DNA from: Oribacterium asaccharolyticum ACB7
Lineage (GTDB): Bacteria > Bacillota > Clostridia > Lachnospirales > Lachnospiraceae
Reading direction: 5' to 3'
NCBI RefSeq assembly: GCF_000238075.1
Contig: NZ_JH414504.1
Span: 910,504-974,503 of the forward strand
DNA length: 64,000 nucleotides
A model generated the notes under the pieces. That model searched no databases. It was not told the DNA's origin and saw only the letters and a list, made by a program, of their open reading frames with translations. A program made the position numbers and the translations under genes. Within the stretch, counting starts at the first letter, position 1. Every line of letters starts with the position of its first letter. Positions 9,023 to 16,799 of this stretch are shown one piece after another.

Positions 9023-10366
9023 TTACAGTCCCTGTCTTAATTTCACTGCCAAAATGTGCTTGCAGGGGCCCCTGCTGTTTCGATGCTTTAAATACCATGT
9101 ACAAGTGCATTTTGCATCTTCCACTCCAGATTCTTCCGGGTAAATCACTCTGTAGTTTGTCTCTCCCGACTTCACATACCAAAGGGAATCTTCCACAAAG
9201 ACGGTGTCCTCCATGAGCTTTTTTGCCGCCACAAGTCTCGGATTGTCCTTTAAGACTCTATCCGGGTCATCCGGAAGCTCTCTATGGAAAAATGCATTTT
9301 CATGGACATCAAAGCCCAGCTTTCCTGAAACGGCTAGCAGTTCCATGGCGTCATGCACATTTTTCTTCTCCATGCCTAGGGATGCAGAGATATTTTCAAA
9401 TTTAATTTTCGGCTCAAAATTCAATTCGTTATCGATTCTGTCGGCACATTCCAAAGTCTCTAAGTTAGAAAGTGCCTCCAGTAAAGCCCCTTCCCCGGAA
9501 TAGCCTTCATAGCTCTTCGCCGTAAGGCTCAGGGTAATGCTTGCCCCGCTCATGCAGACCTCTATCATCATTTGCCCGGGAGCAGTCCCTTCGGGAGCAT
9601 AAAAGTTAATCCTGTTCACATGGCTCATGATGCGCTTCAAACCGCTAAGCCTATGAAGGCCGCTGATATATACACTGTCCTTTTCTTCCCGAAGCTTTAA
9701 AATTACACCGGTTTTTGTGGGGCAAAGCCATCCGGATTGTTCCTTTCCGGTAACAGGCGGGAGCCCTGCAATAAAGGCTTTTGCCTGCATTCCTTCCAGC
9801 TGGAATTTGTATTTCATTTTTTGATGAAGCACGGCGCAATTTCCCAGAGCTCGAATCCAGCGATCCGGCATTTGCACGGGTCGCTCTATCAGGATGTCCG
9901 TAAGCAAGGTTCCGTCCGAAAGCTCCTTACAGTGCACGCTCTTCCAGCCCTCATCACCGATAAGAAACTTTAATTTATCTCCCTGCCTCACTTTACAAAG
10001 GGCTTGTCTTAGCTTGACGCCTATATCCACATTGGTAGTGCCGTAAAGAATTTCTCCATCCAAGGCAGTTTGAAATATATCCAGCCTTGCATAAACACCG
10101 TTACAAGCCGAAAAGCACTCCGCTCTAAGCCTATCCCCCTGGGCAGAAAGTACGGGATCCTTCTGCGCCACAGGCACATACTGAAAATATCTTGTACTCA
10201 CAATATCTGCAAGAACCAAAAGCCCTCCCGCGATAATCGCAGGATTCACGATTTCTCCCTGAAAAAACAATGGATTTTCCTCTATCCCTTTGGGGGTGAG
10301 GGCAGGCGCTATGGATAAGGCTAAATTACCGTCATACAGGCCGGATATGCTTTTAAATTCTCTCAT
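9023..10366 (-). CDS. SWIM zinc-finger protein
   Basis: A 447-residue protein whose C-terminus contains a SWIM zinc-binding motif: CTC, then a spacer of about 13 residues, then CKH (CxC...CxH) near residues 420-437. SWIM domains are thought to bind nucleic acid or protein through one zinc ion. The rest (about 400 residues) is a mixed alpha/beta region without a motif that I recognise. The ATG at 10366 is preceded by GAGGAG, which is better supported than the ATG five codons upstream. The gene is followed after 125 bases by the large helical gene on the same strand, a pairing also known from other bacterial SWIM loci, where MoxR ATPases and VWA proteins can join. No MoxR ATPase is visible here. 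Confidence 0.85.
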   Translation of the reverse strand: MREFKSISGLYDGNLALSIAPALTPKGIEENPLFFQGEIVNPAIIAGGLLVLADIVSTRYFQYVPVAQKDPVLSAQGDRLRAECFSACNGVYARLDIFQTALDGEILYGTTNVDIGVKLRQALCKVRQGDKLKFLIGDEGWKSVHCKELSDGTLLTDILIERPVQMPDRWIRALGNCAVLHQKMKYKFQLEGMQAKAFIAGLPPVTGKEQSGWLCPTKTGVILKLREEKDSVYISGLHRLSGLKRIMSHVNRINFYAPEGTAPGQMMIEVCMSGASITLSLTAKSYEGYSGEGALLEALSNLETLECADRIDNELNFEPKIKFENISASLGMEKKNVHDAMELLAVSGKLGFDVHENAFFHRELPDDPDRVLKDNPRLVAAKKLMEDTVFVEDSLWYVKSGETNYRVIYPEESGVEDAKCTCTWYLKHRNSRGPCKHILAVKLRQGL

Positions 10367-10411
10367 ACGTGCTCCTCTCATGCCAAAGGGGGATTCTTTC
10401 CAATGTACATC

Positions 10412-11752
10412 TTATAAAAATGGAAGCATATATACCGGAATATAGTTGATTCCGTTCTCCCACTTATAATCCTTAGTATGAACAAGATATTTATTCCCTA
10501 TACGGCTTCTAAACTTATCACAAAATTGATCCAATGATTTATGGCATCGATAATTTCCCGACTTCACCTCTATAGGACATATCTTGTTTCCTGTCGAAAT
10601 TAGAAAGTCAATTTCATATAAATGATTGGACGAATTATTACCCATTGTGTAATAGAACAGATTGTTTCCCTTGGCAACAAGTATCTGCGCAACAGCATTT
10701 TCATATACATACCCTAAATTGGCTTCCATTTTATCGGAAAGCAACTTATTGTAAATGATATTCTCGACATAATTCTTATCTCTGAATGCAAGGGTCACAA
10801 ACAATCCAACATCGGAAGTAAATAACTTGTATCTTCCCACATCCTTTTCCAATGCCATGCCGACCGCGGGATTATTGGCATGATATGCTATATTAACCGT
10901 GTAAGAACTTAAAATATCCGGCAAGAGGTCAAGTACTCGCTCCGACCGTGTTCCTTCTCTCGCATTTGATAAAATATATCGTGATGCATTACTGCTTAGA
11001 TTTGCAGGAATCGCATCATATATATCACCGGCAAGGCCTGAAGCATCAATCTTTGTAAAATCTTCTTCATAAAGATCCACTATTTCCCTTTTAATCTCAT
11101 CTACTTCTTGCAAATTATTCTTCTCCAGATATGTTTCTACAGCCTGAGGCATCCCCCCAATCAACATATATAATCTGAATATTCTCATAAGATTTCTATG
11201 AATTGCATTCCCCGCAGGCCTCTTTTTTTCCAAAAGTACCTTGATTGTTTCGATGGAAACCTCATCTCCGATTGCCCATAAAAATTCTTCAAAATCCATA
11301 GGATACATAGAGATTTTATGTTCTTCACTCGGAATCAAAATATCCTTTGTATTCTTCTTAATCGAGAGTAACGAACCTGTCTCGATATATTTATATCTAC
11401 CATCTGCAACAAAATACTTGATGGCCTGTCTCGCTTTAGGGAGCAACTGGACTTCATCAAAAATGATAACTGACTCTTTCTCATATAATTTGGTACCGCT
11501 TAATTGCTGCAACTGTAAAAAGAAAAAATCCAAATCATAAGTATCCTCAAATAAATCTTTTATGTCCTTACTTACATGAGCAAAATCTATCATGATATAG
11601 GATTTGAACTCTTTTTTCGCAAATTCTTCTACTATTGTAGATTTACCGACTCTTCGTGCTCCCTTGACCAGCAACGCATATTTATCGCTGCGATTCTCTT
11701 TCCATTCAAGAATTTCTCTATATATTTTTCTTGTAAATACAGATTTTTTCAT
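10412..11752 (-). CDS. AAA-type ATPase with DUF4143-like C-terminus
   Basis: A 446-residue protein. Walker A GARRVGKST is at residues about 31-39 and Walker B VIIFDEVQ at about 95-102. The C-terminal half carries a PD-(D/E)XK-like pattern (YEIDFLI...CPIEVKSG near residues 385-405), as in the DUF4143/DUF234 group of ATPases. These are common accessory ATPases of unknown role; some lie near toxins or DNA-processing genes. The chosen ATG (11752) has AGGTGG eight bases upstream, which is preferred to a TTG twelve codons earlier. The upstream region contains a 33-bp tandem repeat that may affect its promoter. It is unlike the second such ATPase at 16800-18089, which lacks the E-x-K residues. Confidence 0.85.
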   Translation of the reverse strand: MKKSVFTRKIYREILEWKENRSDKYALLVKGARRVGKSTIVEEFAKKEFKSYIMIDFAHVSKDIKDLFEDTYDLDFFFLQLQQLSGTKLYEKESVIIFDEVQLLPKARQAIKYFVADGRYKYIETGSLLSIKKNTKDILIPSEEHKISMYPMDFEEFLWAIGDEVSIETIKVLLEKKRPAGNAIHRNLMRIFRLYMLIGGMPQAVETYLEKNNLQEVDEIKREIVDLYEEDFTKIDASGLAGDIYDAIPANLSSNASRYILSNAREGTRSERVLDLLPDILSSYTVNIAYHANNPAVGMALEKDVGRYKLFTSDVGLFVTLAFRDKNYVENIIYNKLLSDKMEANLGYVYENAVAQILVAKGNNLFYYTMGNNSSNHLYEIDFLISTGNKICPIEVKSGNYRCHKSLDQFCDKFRSRIGNKYLVHTKDYKWENGINYIPVYMLPFL

Positions 11753-11782
11753 ACTGAAGACCACCTTTCCAAAGGAAGTATA

Positions 11783-11931
11783 ACGCAAATCCTCACTTAA
11801 AGAAAGCTAAATTCAGCGCAAATCCCCATTCGTGAAAGTGTATTTTCTACGCAAATCCCCATTCGTAAGAATGTGTTTTCTACGCAAATCCCCATTCGTA
11901 AGAGTGTGTTTTCTACGCAAATCCCCATTCG
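11783..11931. repeat. 33-bp tandem repeat (four copies plus a partial fifth)
   Basis: Units start at 11783, 11816, 11849, 11882 and 11915, always 33 bases apart. The best-conserved core is GCAAATCCCCATTCG. There are no unique spacers, so this is a minisatellite and not a CRISPR. Because 33 is a multiple of three, the minus strand keeps an open frame of 43 codons (11797-11928) with an 11-residue repeat (RMGICVENTLL type). No ribosome binding site precedes it, so translation is doubtful. It lies directly upstream of the ATPase start. Confidence 0.9.
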
Positions 11932-12004
11932 ATATCCACAAATCGGAAGAATATTGTTTGCTAAGTCGGAAGATTATTAGAATTATTGACATAGGATGAT
12001 TTTA

Positions 12005-12036
12005 TTGTTCCAATCTGCATTTTTTTCATATAGAAA
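12005..12036. repeat. Dispersed repeat copy B (32-nt exact core)
   Basis: This is identical over 32 bases to 5351-5382, with flanking similarity on both sides. The minus-strand reading is DITLCEFLYEKNADWNNK, closely matching copy A. The repeat lies between the 33-bp tandem array and the terminator of the ABC exporter operon. It is probably a fragment of a larger repeated sequence found elsewhere in the genome. Confidence 0.8.
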
Positions 12037-12072
12037 CTCACAAAGCGTGATATCAGTATCATTTTTAAAAAA

Positions 12073-12105
12073 AATGAAAAAAAAGAACTCCCCTTCCGGG
12101 AGTCC
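12073..12105 (-). terminator. Rho-independent terminator of the ABC exporter operon
   Basis: On the minus strand an 8-bp stem (GGACTCCC / GGGAGTTC, with one G-U pair) and a short loop are followed by eight Ts. It lies about 35 bases after the stop codon of the ABC gene ending at 12140. Confidence 0.85.
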
Positions 12106-12139
12106 TCTTGAAACTGTTCTCTTCTTCTCATTTTCCTTT

Positions 12140-13969
12140 TTAAGACGCCTGCACGGAGATCATCCGTGCGTAAATGCCGTCTTCTTCCATAAGTTTATCG
12201 TGATTTCCGCGCTCTATAATCTTTCCGTCCGATACAACAAGAATATGGTCCGCATCCTTTATGGTCTTTAATCTATGCGCAATGACTAGAAGGGTCTTAT
12301 TCTTGCAGAGTTCCGAAATCGCCTCCTGTATAGCCCGCTCATTATCCGCGTCCACACTTGCTGTTGCTTCATCTAAAATAACGATGGGCGAATCCTTCAG
12401 GATACATCTGGCAATGGAAATTCTTTGTTTTTCTCCGCCGGAAAGGGAGGCGCCGCCTTCCCCGATTACCGTATCAAAGCCTTCCGGAAGCGAGCGGATA
12501 AGATCATAGCATCTTGCTTTCTTTGCCGCTTCTATTACTTCTTCCCTTGTAGCATCGGGCCGGCCCATTGCGATATTGTTATAGATTGTGTCCTTAAAAA
12601 GATAAACCCTCTGGAACACCATGCTGATTTGATCCATCAGGCTACCCAAGGAAATATTTTTGATGTCTTTGCCGTTAAGCTTAATCGTCCCCTCCTTGAT
12701 GTCCCAAAATCTGGCAAGAAGAGAGGCAATGGTAGATTTTCCACTGCCTGACGGTCCTACAAGAGCCGTCATTTCCCCCTTTTTCATGCTAAAGGAGATA
12801 TGGTTCAGCACATTCTTTCCTGTATAGCCAAAACTTACATCTCTGTACTCTACAAGCGAATCCTTTTGTGCTTCCTCCGTATTTTCCAAGAATACAGTAT
12901 CATCGGAATCCTTCCGTGTTTCCTTTGCACTTTCAGACATTGCCCTATCAGCGGAATCCTTCTCTGTCTCCTTTGTACTTTCAGAAAACTCCTGATCACC
13001 GACATCTTTCAGTTCTTCCGCTTGAAAAACCTCTTCTATTCTGTCTAAAGATGCCGCTGTTACCGTAAGTCTGGTAATTTGCCCATAATAGCTCTCTATA
13101 GAAATAAACAGATCAAATAAGAACAACACCATTCCCACCATATAGTTCGGCGCCATTTCTCCCTTCGCATATAACAGGCCGGCTACAGCAAGCATAAAGG
13201 AGGTACCGATTCCGTAGGTAAGGTATAAGGCTCTCGCCCAGGGCCCATAACTTTTCTCAAAATCAATACTTTCTTTACAGCTTTTATCAAACTCGGCGGA
13301 AAGACTTTTGGATTTTTCTCCTAACATATTAAAGGACTTGATAATCCCTATTCCTTCGGCAAAATCCAAAACCTCTTCCGTAAGCGATTCACTTCCCTCC
13401 TGCTTCGTCCTGGAATGGGCAAGGGTCGTTTTCATCATACAATTTCCAACGATGACAAAGGCGATAATCACTGTCAGAGCAGCTATTCCTAATCGTATAT
13501 CCATGGCAAACATCATGAGCGTCATAAGGCCCTGGGAAATCATAAAAGTTACCAGCTCCGATAAAACAGTCATACAGCACTCTTCAATAAACACCATGTC
13601 TGTACATAGAACTGTGCTGATTTTACCCATATTTCCTTCTGTAAAGTATCCCATCGGAAGTTTCCGGAGATGATCTCCCAGTCTCATTCGCATATCCGCA
13701 AACACTTCATATCCTGTTGCAGATTGAAGAACATTCGTGATGTGCTCAAAAACCGCTTCCACTGCTATGCAAAGAACAAGACCGATTCCAAGATAAAGAC
13801 ATATCTTTTCCTGCATTTGCCCCTTCATAAAGAGACTGATCGCCATAAAACTAAAGATTAACGGTGCCTTCATCATAATTCCCTTGATGAAAGAAGTAAT
13901 ATACGAAGCTCTGATTCGGGAACTGTATTTTCCTGTCATACAAACGATTCTATGCAGTATCTTTAGCAT
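12140..13969 (-). CDS. ABC exporter half-transporter (permease-ATPase fusion), subunit 2
   Basis: A 609-residue protein. Residues 1-310 form a six-helix ABC exporter membrane domain, followed by a nucleotide-binding domain with Walker A GPSGSGKST (405-413), signature LSGGEKQR, Walker B VILDEATAS and a switch His in VIAHRL. It overlaps the upstream ABC gene by 7 bases, so the two are translationally coupled and likely form a heterodimer exporting a drug, lipid or peptide. The linker between the two domains (about residues 323-371) is unusually long, acidic and made of three 16-residue repeats. The adjacent TetR regulator fits a drug or toxic-compound efflux role, but the substrate is unknown. 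Confidence 0.93.
   Translation of the reverse strand: MLKILHRIVCMTGKYSSRIRASYITSFIKGIMMKAPLIFSFMAISLFMKGQMQEKICLYLGIGLVLCIAVEAVFEHITNVLQSATGYEVFADMRMRLGDHLRKLPMGYFTEGNMGKISTVLCTDMVFIEECCMTVLSELVTFMISQGLMTLMMFAMDIRLGIAALTVIIAFVIVGNCMMKTTLAHSRTKQEGSESLTEEVLDFAEGIGIIKSFNMLGEKSKSLSAEFDKSCKESIDFEKSYGPWARALYLTYGIGTSFMLAVAGLLYAKGEMAPNYMVGMVLFLFDLFISIESYYGQITRLTVTAASLDRIEEVFQAEELKDVGDQEFSESTKETEKDSADRAMSESAKETRKDSDDTVFLENTEEAQKDSLVEYRDVSFGYTGKNVLNHISFSMKKGEMTALVGPSGSGKSTIASLLARFWDIKEGTIKLNGKDIKNISLGSLMDQISMVFQRVYLFKDTIYNNIAMGRPDATREEVIEAAKKARCYDLIRSLPEGFDTVIGEGGASLSGGEKQRISIARCILKDSPIVILDEATASVDADNERAIQEAISELCKNKTLLVIAHRLKTIKDADHILVVSDGKIIERGNHDKLMEEDGIYARMISVQAS
12858..13001. repeat. In-frame 48-bp triplicate inside the ABC linker
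   Basis: Three units start at 12858, 12906 and 12954, each 48 bases. The plus-strand units begin GAATCCTT, and the second and third are the closest to each other. They encode 16-residue Glu/Lys/Ser-rich repeats (such as ESTKETEKDS) between the membrane and ATPase domains. Copy number could vary without breaking the frame. Confidence 0.85.
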
Positions 13970-15708
13970 GCTTTTTCTCCTCCCTTAATCTTCCATGTGC
14001 TCGCACTTACAGAGGCATCCCAGAATTTCTTATACTCCGGACATTCTTCCAGGAGCTTCTCATGCTTATCGGCTGCGATACACTTTCCTTCTTTTATCAC
14101 GCAAATCTTATCCGCATTTTTCACCGTGGAAAGTCTGTGCGCAATCACAAGCACCGTTTTATTCTTTGTGATTTCATCTAGAGCAGCATTTAATTTTTCT
14201 TCATTTTCCGGATCCATAAAGGCGGTAGCCTCGTCCAAAACCACAATCGGCGCATCCTTCAAAATCGCACGTGCCAAGGAAATTCTCTGGCGTTCTCCTC
14301 CCGACAGTTGCTTTCCGCCGTCTCCCGCCATGGTCTCTATTCCGTCAGGAAGTCTCTTCAGAAACTCATCACACTGCGCTCTACTTGCCGCTTTCAGTAC
14401 CTCTTCTCTTTTCGCCTCGGGCTTTCCGATAAGAATATTTTCATAAAGACTTGTATTAAATAAAAATTGCTCCTGCGCAACATAAGAGACCTCATTATTC
14501 AGTGCTTCCAGAGACAAATCTGTGATATCCTGTCCACCGATCCGGATTTTTCCGTCATTTAAGTCATAATAATGCACTAAAAGCTTCGCCAGTGTGGATT
14601 TTCCGCTTCCCGATTCTCCAACAAGTGCGGTTGTTGTTCCCTGTGTAAGTTCCAGACTTACCCCATGCAGAACCTCTTTCTCTCCATATGCGAATCGAAC
14701 ATTTTCAAACCGAACATCTCTATTCACCCCACTAAACTTTGCACTCCCCTCTTTAAGAGGCGGTCTATCCATAAGATTTTCCAGCTCTGTGATTTTATAG
14801 TTCAGCTGCGGAAAATTTCCTGCAAAATGCATCGCCTTCATAAAAGACGGCCCGACCGCGAAAGACATACAAAGCACTAAAATCAGTTTATCTAAAGCTA
14901 GACTTCCGCTGATAACCCAAAATGCGCCTACCGGAAGGATGAGAAGAGCGAGACACGGCAAAACACTGGAATACATCGCCATCCATGGCCAACAAGCTCT
15001 GTACCATAAAAGGGTAAAATCTCTGTAGTTTTTTACGACTTCTCCGAATCTTTTATAGGAATCGCCGTCCTTATTGAATACCTTCACCACTTCCATTCCA
15101 TTTACATATTCAATAATCGTGTTATTCATCACGGCAGCGGATTCATAGTAGGCATCCATTTTCGAGTTGCCCTGCTTCATCATCATACCCATGGCAAAGA
15201 TTCCTACGAGGATGGGAACAAGGGAAAGCAAAGCTAAGCGGTAATCCACTACAAACATCAGAACGAGGATGGCAAACGGAATCGAAATATTGGCAATTCC
15301 TTCCGGAATGGCATGAGCAAGTAAAAGCTCAATCATATCAATATCTTCCGTAAATACCTTTTTTATACGACCGGTACCAAGGCTTTCTATATTTCCGAGA
15401 GACTGTTTTTCCAGTTTCCCCTGTAGAGATATTCTTAAATTTTTCAGGGTATTGTATGCACTGATATGGGAAAAAATCAGTCCTTTCACATAGGCAAATG
15501 AATAAATCATCTCTGATAAAAGTACCCCGAGTACCCTCAGCATCAGATATCCCAAACTGATTGATTGCCCTTTTGTTAAAGGGGAAATTATCTGATACAG
15601 GAAAAAATAGGGCATCGTTTTTGCTACAATCCCGATGCACATCATGATGACTGCTCGGATCGTGTATTTCTTGTATTCTCCCATATAGGGAGCTACTTTT
15701 TTAAACAT
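13963..15708 (-). CDS. ABC exporter half-transporter (permease-ATPase fusion), subunit 1
   Basis: A 581-residue protein with an N-terminal ABC transmembrane domain (about six helices) and a C-terminal ATPase: Walker A GESGSGKST (about 366-374), signature LSGGERQRISLAR, Walker B VVLDEATAF and VIAHRLST. The start follows AAAAGGAGGAGGC, a very strong ribosome binding site. The catalytic residue after Walker B is Glu in both subunits, so both ATP sites look active. It is the first gene of the two-gene exporter downstream of a TetR regulator. A palindrome at 15726-15743 lies within 20 bases of its ribosome binding site. The substrate cannot be read from the sequence. Confidence 0.93.
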   Translation of the reverse strand: MFKKVAPYMGEYKKYTIRAVIMMCIGIVAKTMPYFFLYQIISPLTKGQSISLGYLMLRVLGVLLSEMIYSFAYVKGLIFSHISAYNTLKNLRISLQGKLEKQSLGNIESLGTGRIKKVFTEDIDMIELLLAHAIPEGIANISIPFAILVLMFVVDYRLALLSLVPILVGIFAMGMMMKQGNSKMDAYYESAAVMNNTIIEYVNGMEVVKVFNKDGDSYKRFGEVVKNYRDFTLLWYRACWPWMAMYSSVLPCLALLILPVGAFWVISGSLALDKLILVLCMSFAVGPSFMKAMHFAGNFPQLNYKITELENLMDRPPLKEGSAKFSGVNRDVRFENVRFAYGEKEVLHGVSLELTQGTTTALVGESGSGKSTLAKLLVHYYDLNDGKIRIGGQDITDLSLEALNNEVSYVAQEQFLFNTSLYENILIGKPEAKREEVLKAASRAQCDEFLKRLPDGIETMAGDGGKQLSGGERQRISLARAILKDAPIVVLDEATAFMDPENEEKLNAALDEITKNKTVLVIAHRLSTVKNADKICVIKEGKCIAADKHEKLLEECPEYKKFWDASVSASTWKIKGGEKAC

Positions 15709-15725
15709 TGCCTCCTCCTTTTAAG

Positions 15726-15743
15726 TTAGTTAATACTAACTAA
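15726..15743. promoter_or_regulatory. Inverted repeat upstream of the ABC operon (possible operator)
   Basis: TTAGTTA, a 4-base spacer (ATAC), then TAACTAA form a perfect 7-bp inverted repeat just upstream of the exporter ribosome binding site. Its position suits a repressor site for the TetR protein next door, although it does not resemble the larger palindrome at 16485-16516. Confidence 0.5.
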
Positions 15744-15757
15744 TAGTGTTTATTCAT

Positions 15758-15793
15758 AATGAGTATCACTCGCAAAGCGTGCAGTACCTCGTT
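15758..15793. repeat. 36-nt AACGAG-type palindromic repeat, copy 1
   Basis: An imperfect palindrome running from AATGAG to CTCGTT with centre CGCAAAGCG, 36 bases long like the copies at 56920, 60252, 61449 and 61488. It lies 30 bases after the TetR stop codon. A small hairpin (CCGTC TTTC GACGG, 15799-15812) separates the two. Confidence 0.75.
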
Positions 15794-15822
15794 TTAAGCC
15801 GTCTTTCGACGGTCAAACTATA

Positions 15823-16440
15823 CTAATCCATGATTCCTACTGCCTTTTTCCAATCCAGGAATCTGCATAGCACTTTGCAATGCTCTTCGATTTCTTTCCA
15901 AGACATCTTATGAATGAAAGGCTCATAAATAGAGGTCCAGAATACCGTACAGAGAACGTGCATTTCCTGATCCGAAATCTTAGCTTTCGCAATATTTCTC
16001 TTTTTTGCCTCTTCATAATATTGCTTATAGGCATGTGTCATGCGATAAGCAAAATCATGCCCGAAGTTTTCATGCACTGTTCCGGCGGATTTTTCTAAAA
16101 GTAATACAAATTCTTCTCGAATATCCCATAGGATTCGAAACACATCTAAGATGTATTTCTCATTCATAATCCATGTATTTCTTACTTCTTCATCGCTCAT
16201 AGAGGAAAAGTCCACGTCCGTTCGTTCCGAAACAAAACGGTCTAAAGTTGCTACCGCTTCTTCGACAACGGCACTAAACAGTTCTTCCTTCCCTTTGTAT
16301 CGTTTATAAACCGCTCCTGTTGTAATCTTTGCATTCTCACAGATTGTTTTCAGTTCGGCTTTTATAAATCCCTTTTCCATGAACTCTTTACGAGCACTTT
16401 CCAAAAGTCTCGGATCAATACTGGTATCGCGGTTTGACAT
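15823..16440 (-). CDS. TetR/AcrR-family transcriptional regulator
   Basis: A 205-residue protein with an N-terminal TetR helix-turn-helix (residues about 8-55, including ITTGAVYKRYKGKEELF) and a C-terminal all-helical ligand and dimer domain. These repressors leave DNA when a small molecule binds. The start follows AAGGAG at seven bases. The gene is upstream of and co-directional with the two ABC exporter genes, so it likely controls them. Its own promoter (TTGACA, 17 bases, TATAAA) is followed at once by a near-perfect 32-bp palindrome, which points to autorepression. Confidence 0.92.
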   Translation of the reverse strand: MSNRDTSIDPRLLESARKEFMEKGFIKAELKTICENAKITTGAVYKRYKGKEELFSAVVEEAVATLDRFVSERTDVDFSSMSDEEVRNTWIMNEKYILDVFRILWDIREEFVLLLEKSAGTVHENFGHDFAYRMTHAYKQYYEEAKKRNIAKAKISDQEMHVLCTVFWTSIYEPFIHKMSWKEIEEHCKVLCRFLDWKKAVGIMD

Positions 16441-16484
16441 AAACTCTCTCCTTCATATTTGCCGCAAAGCGGATGAACTTATAT

Positions 16485-16516
16485 TGATAATTACATTATC
16501 GATAATTCAATTATCA
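16485..16516. promoter_or_regulatory. 32-bp palindromic operator candidate of the TetR gene
   Basis: TGATAATT, two bases, ATTATCGATAAT, two bases, AATTATCA: all three elements share one centre (16500/16501), and every position pairs except the two-base spacers. It covers the expected transcription start just after the TetR promoter. This is a classic autorepression layout. Confidence 0.75.
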
Positions 16517-16522
16517 GTTGTA

Positions 16523-16551
16523 TTTATAATACTACTTAGTTCATATGTCAA
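16523..16551 (-). promoter_or_regulatory. Promoter of the TetR gene
   Basis: On the minus strand, TTGACA (16551-16546), a 17-base spacer and TATAAA (16528-16523) match sigma-70/SigA consensus. The palindromic operator candidate follows about seven bases downstream. Confidence 0.75.
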
Positions 16552-16649
16552 CTGTTGTTCTTGGAGCTTTATATTTTCTTGTGTCTTATATTTTCTTGGC
16601 GCTCAAAATATCCCGCGGGATAAAACTGCATATCTATAATTTTCCGGAT

Positions 16650-16682
16650 AAAAAATAGCGGATGAAGTAAACTTCATCCGCT
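16650..16682 (-). terminator. Terminator after the second DUF4143 ATPase (duplicated hairpin)
   Basis: A perfect 12-bp stem (AGCGGATGAAGT / ACTTCATCCGCT) with a 2-base loop is followed on the minus strand by ATTTTTTAT. The same hairpin and about 15 flanking bases recur at 21812-21837. Confidence 0.8.
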
Positions 16683-16799
16683 GTAAAGCATAATTTCTTC
16701 GTAAAACTTTTTCTTATTATTCACAAAACATGAGCGTTTTTCAATTCATAATTCACATTTCATGAGCGAATCATTTATTACGCATGCACAATATACTTT

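Noticed and set aside
11783..11931. CRISPR-like direct repeats
   Set aside because: Units are contiguous, and the parts between the best-conserved cores are themselves repeated. There are no unique spacers and no cas genes.
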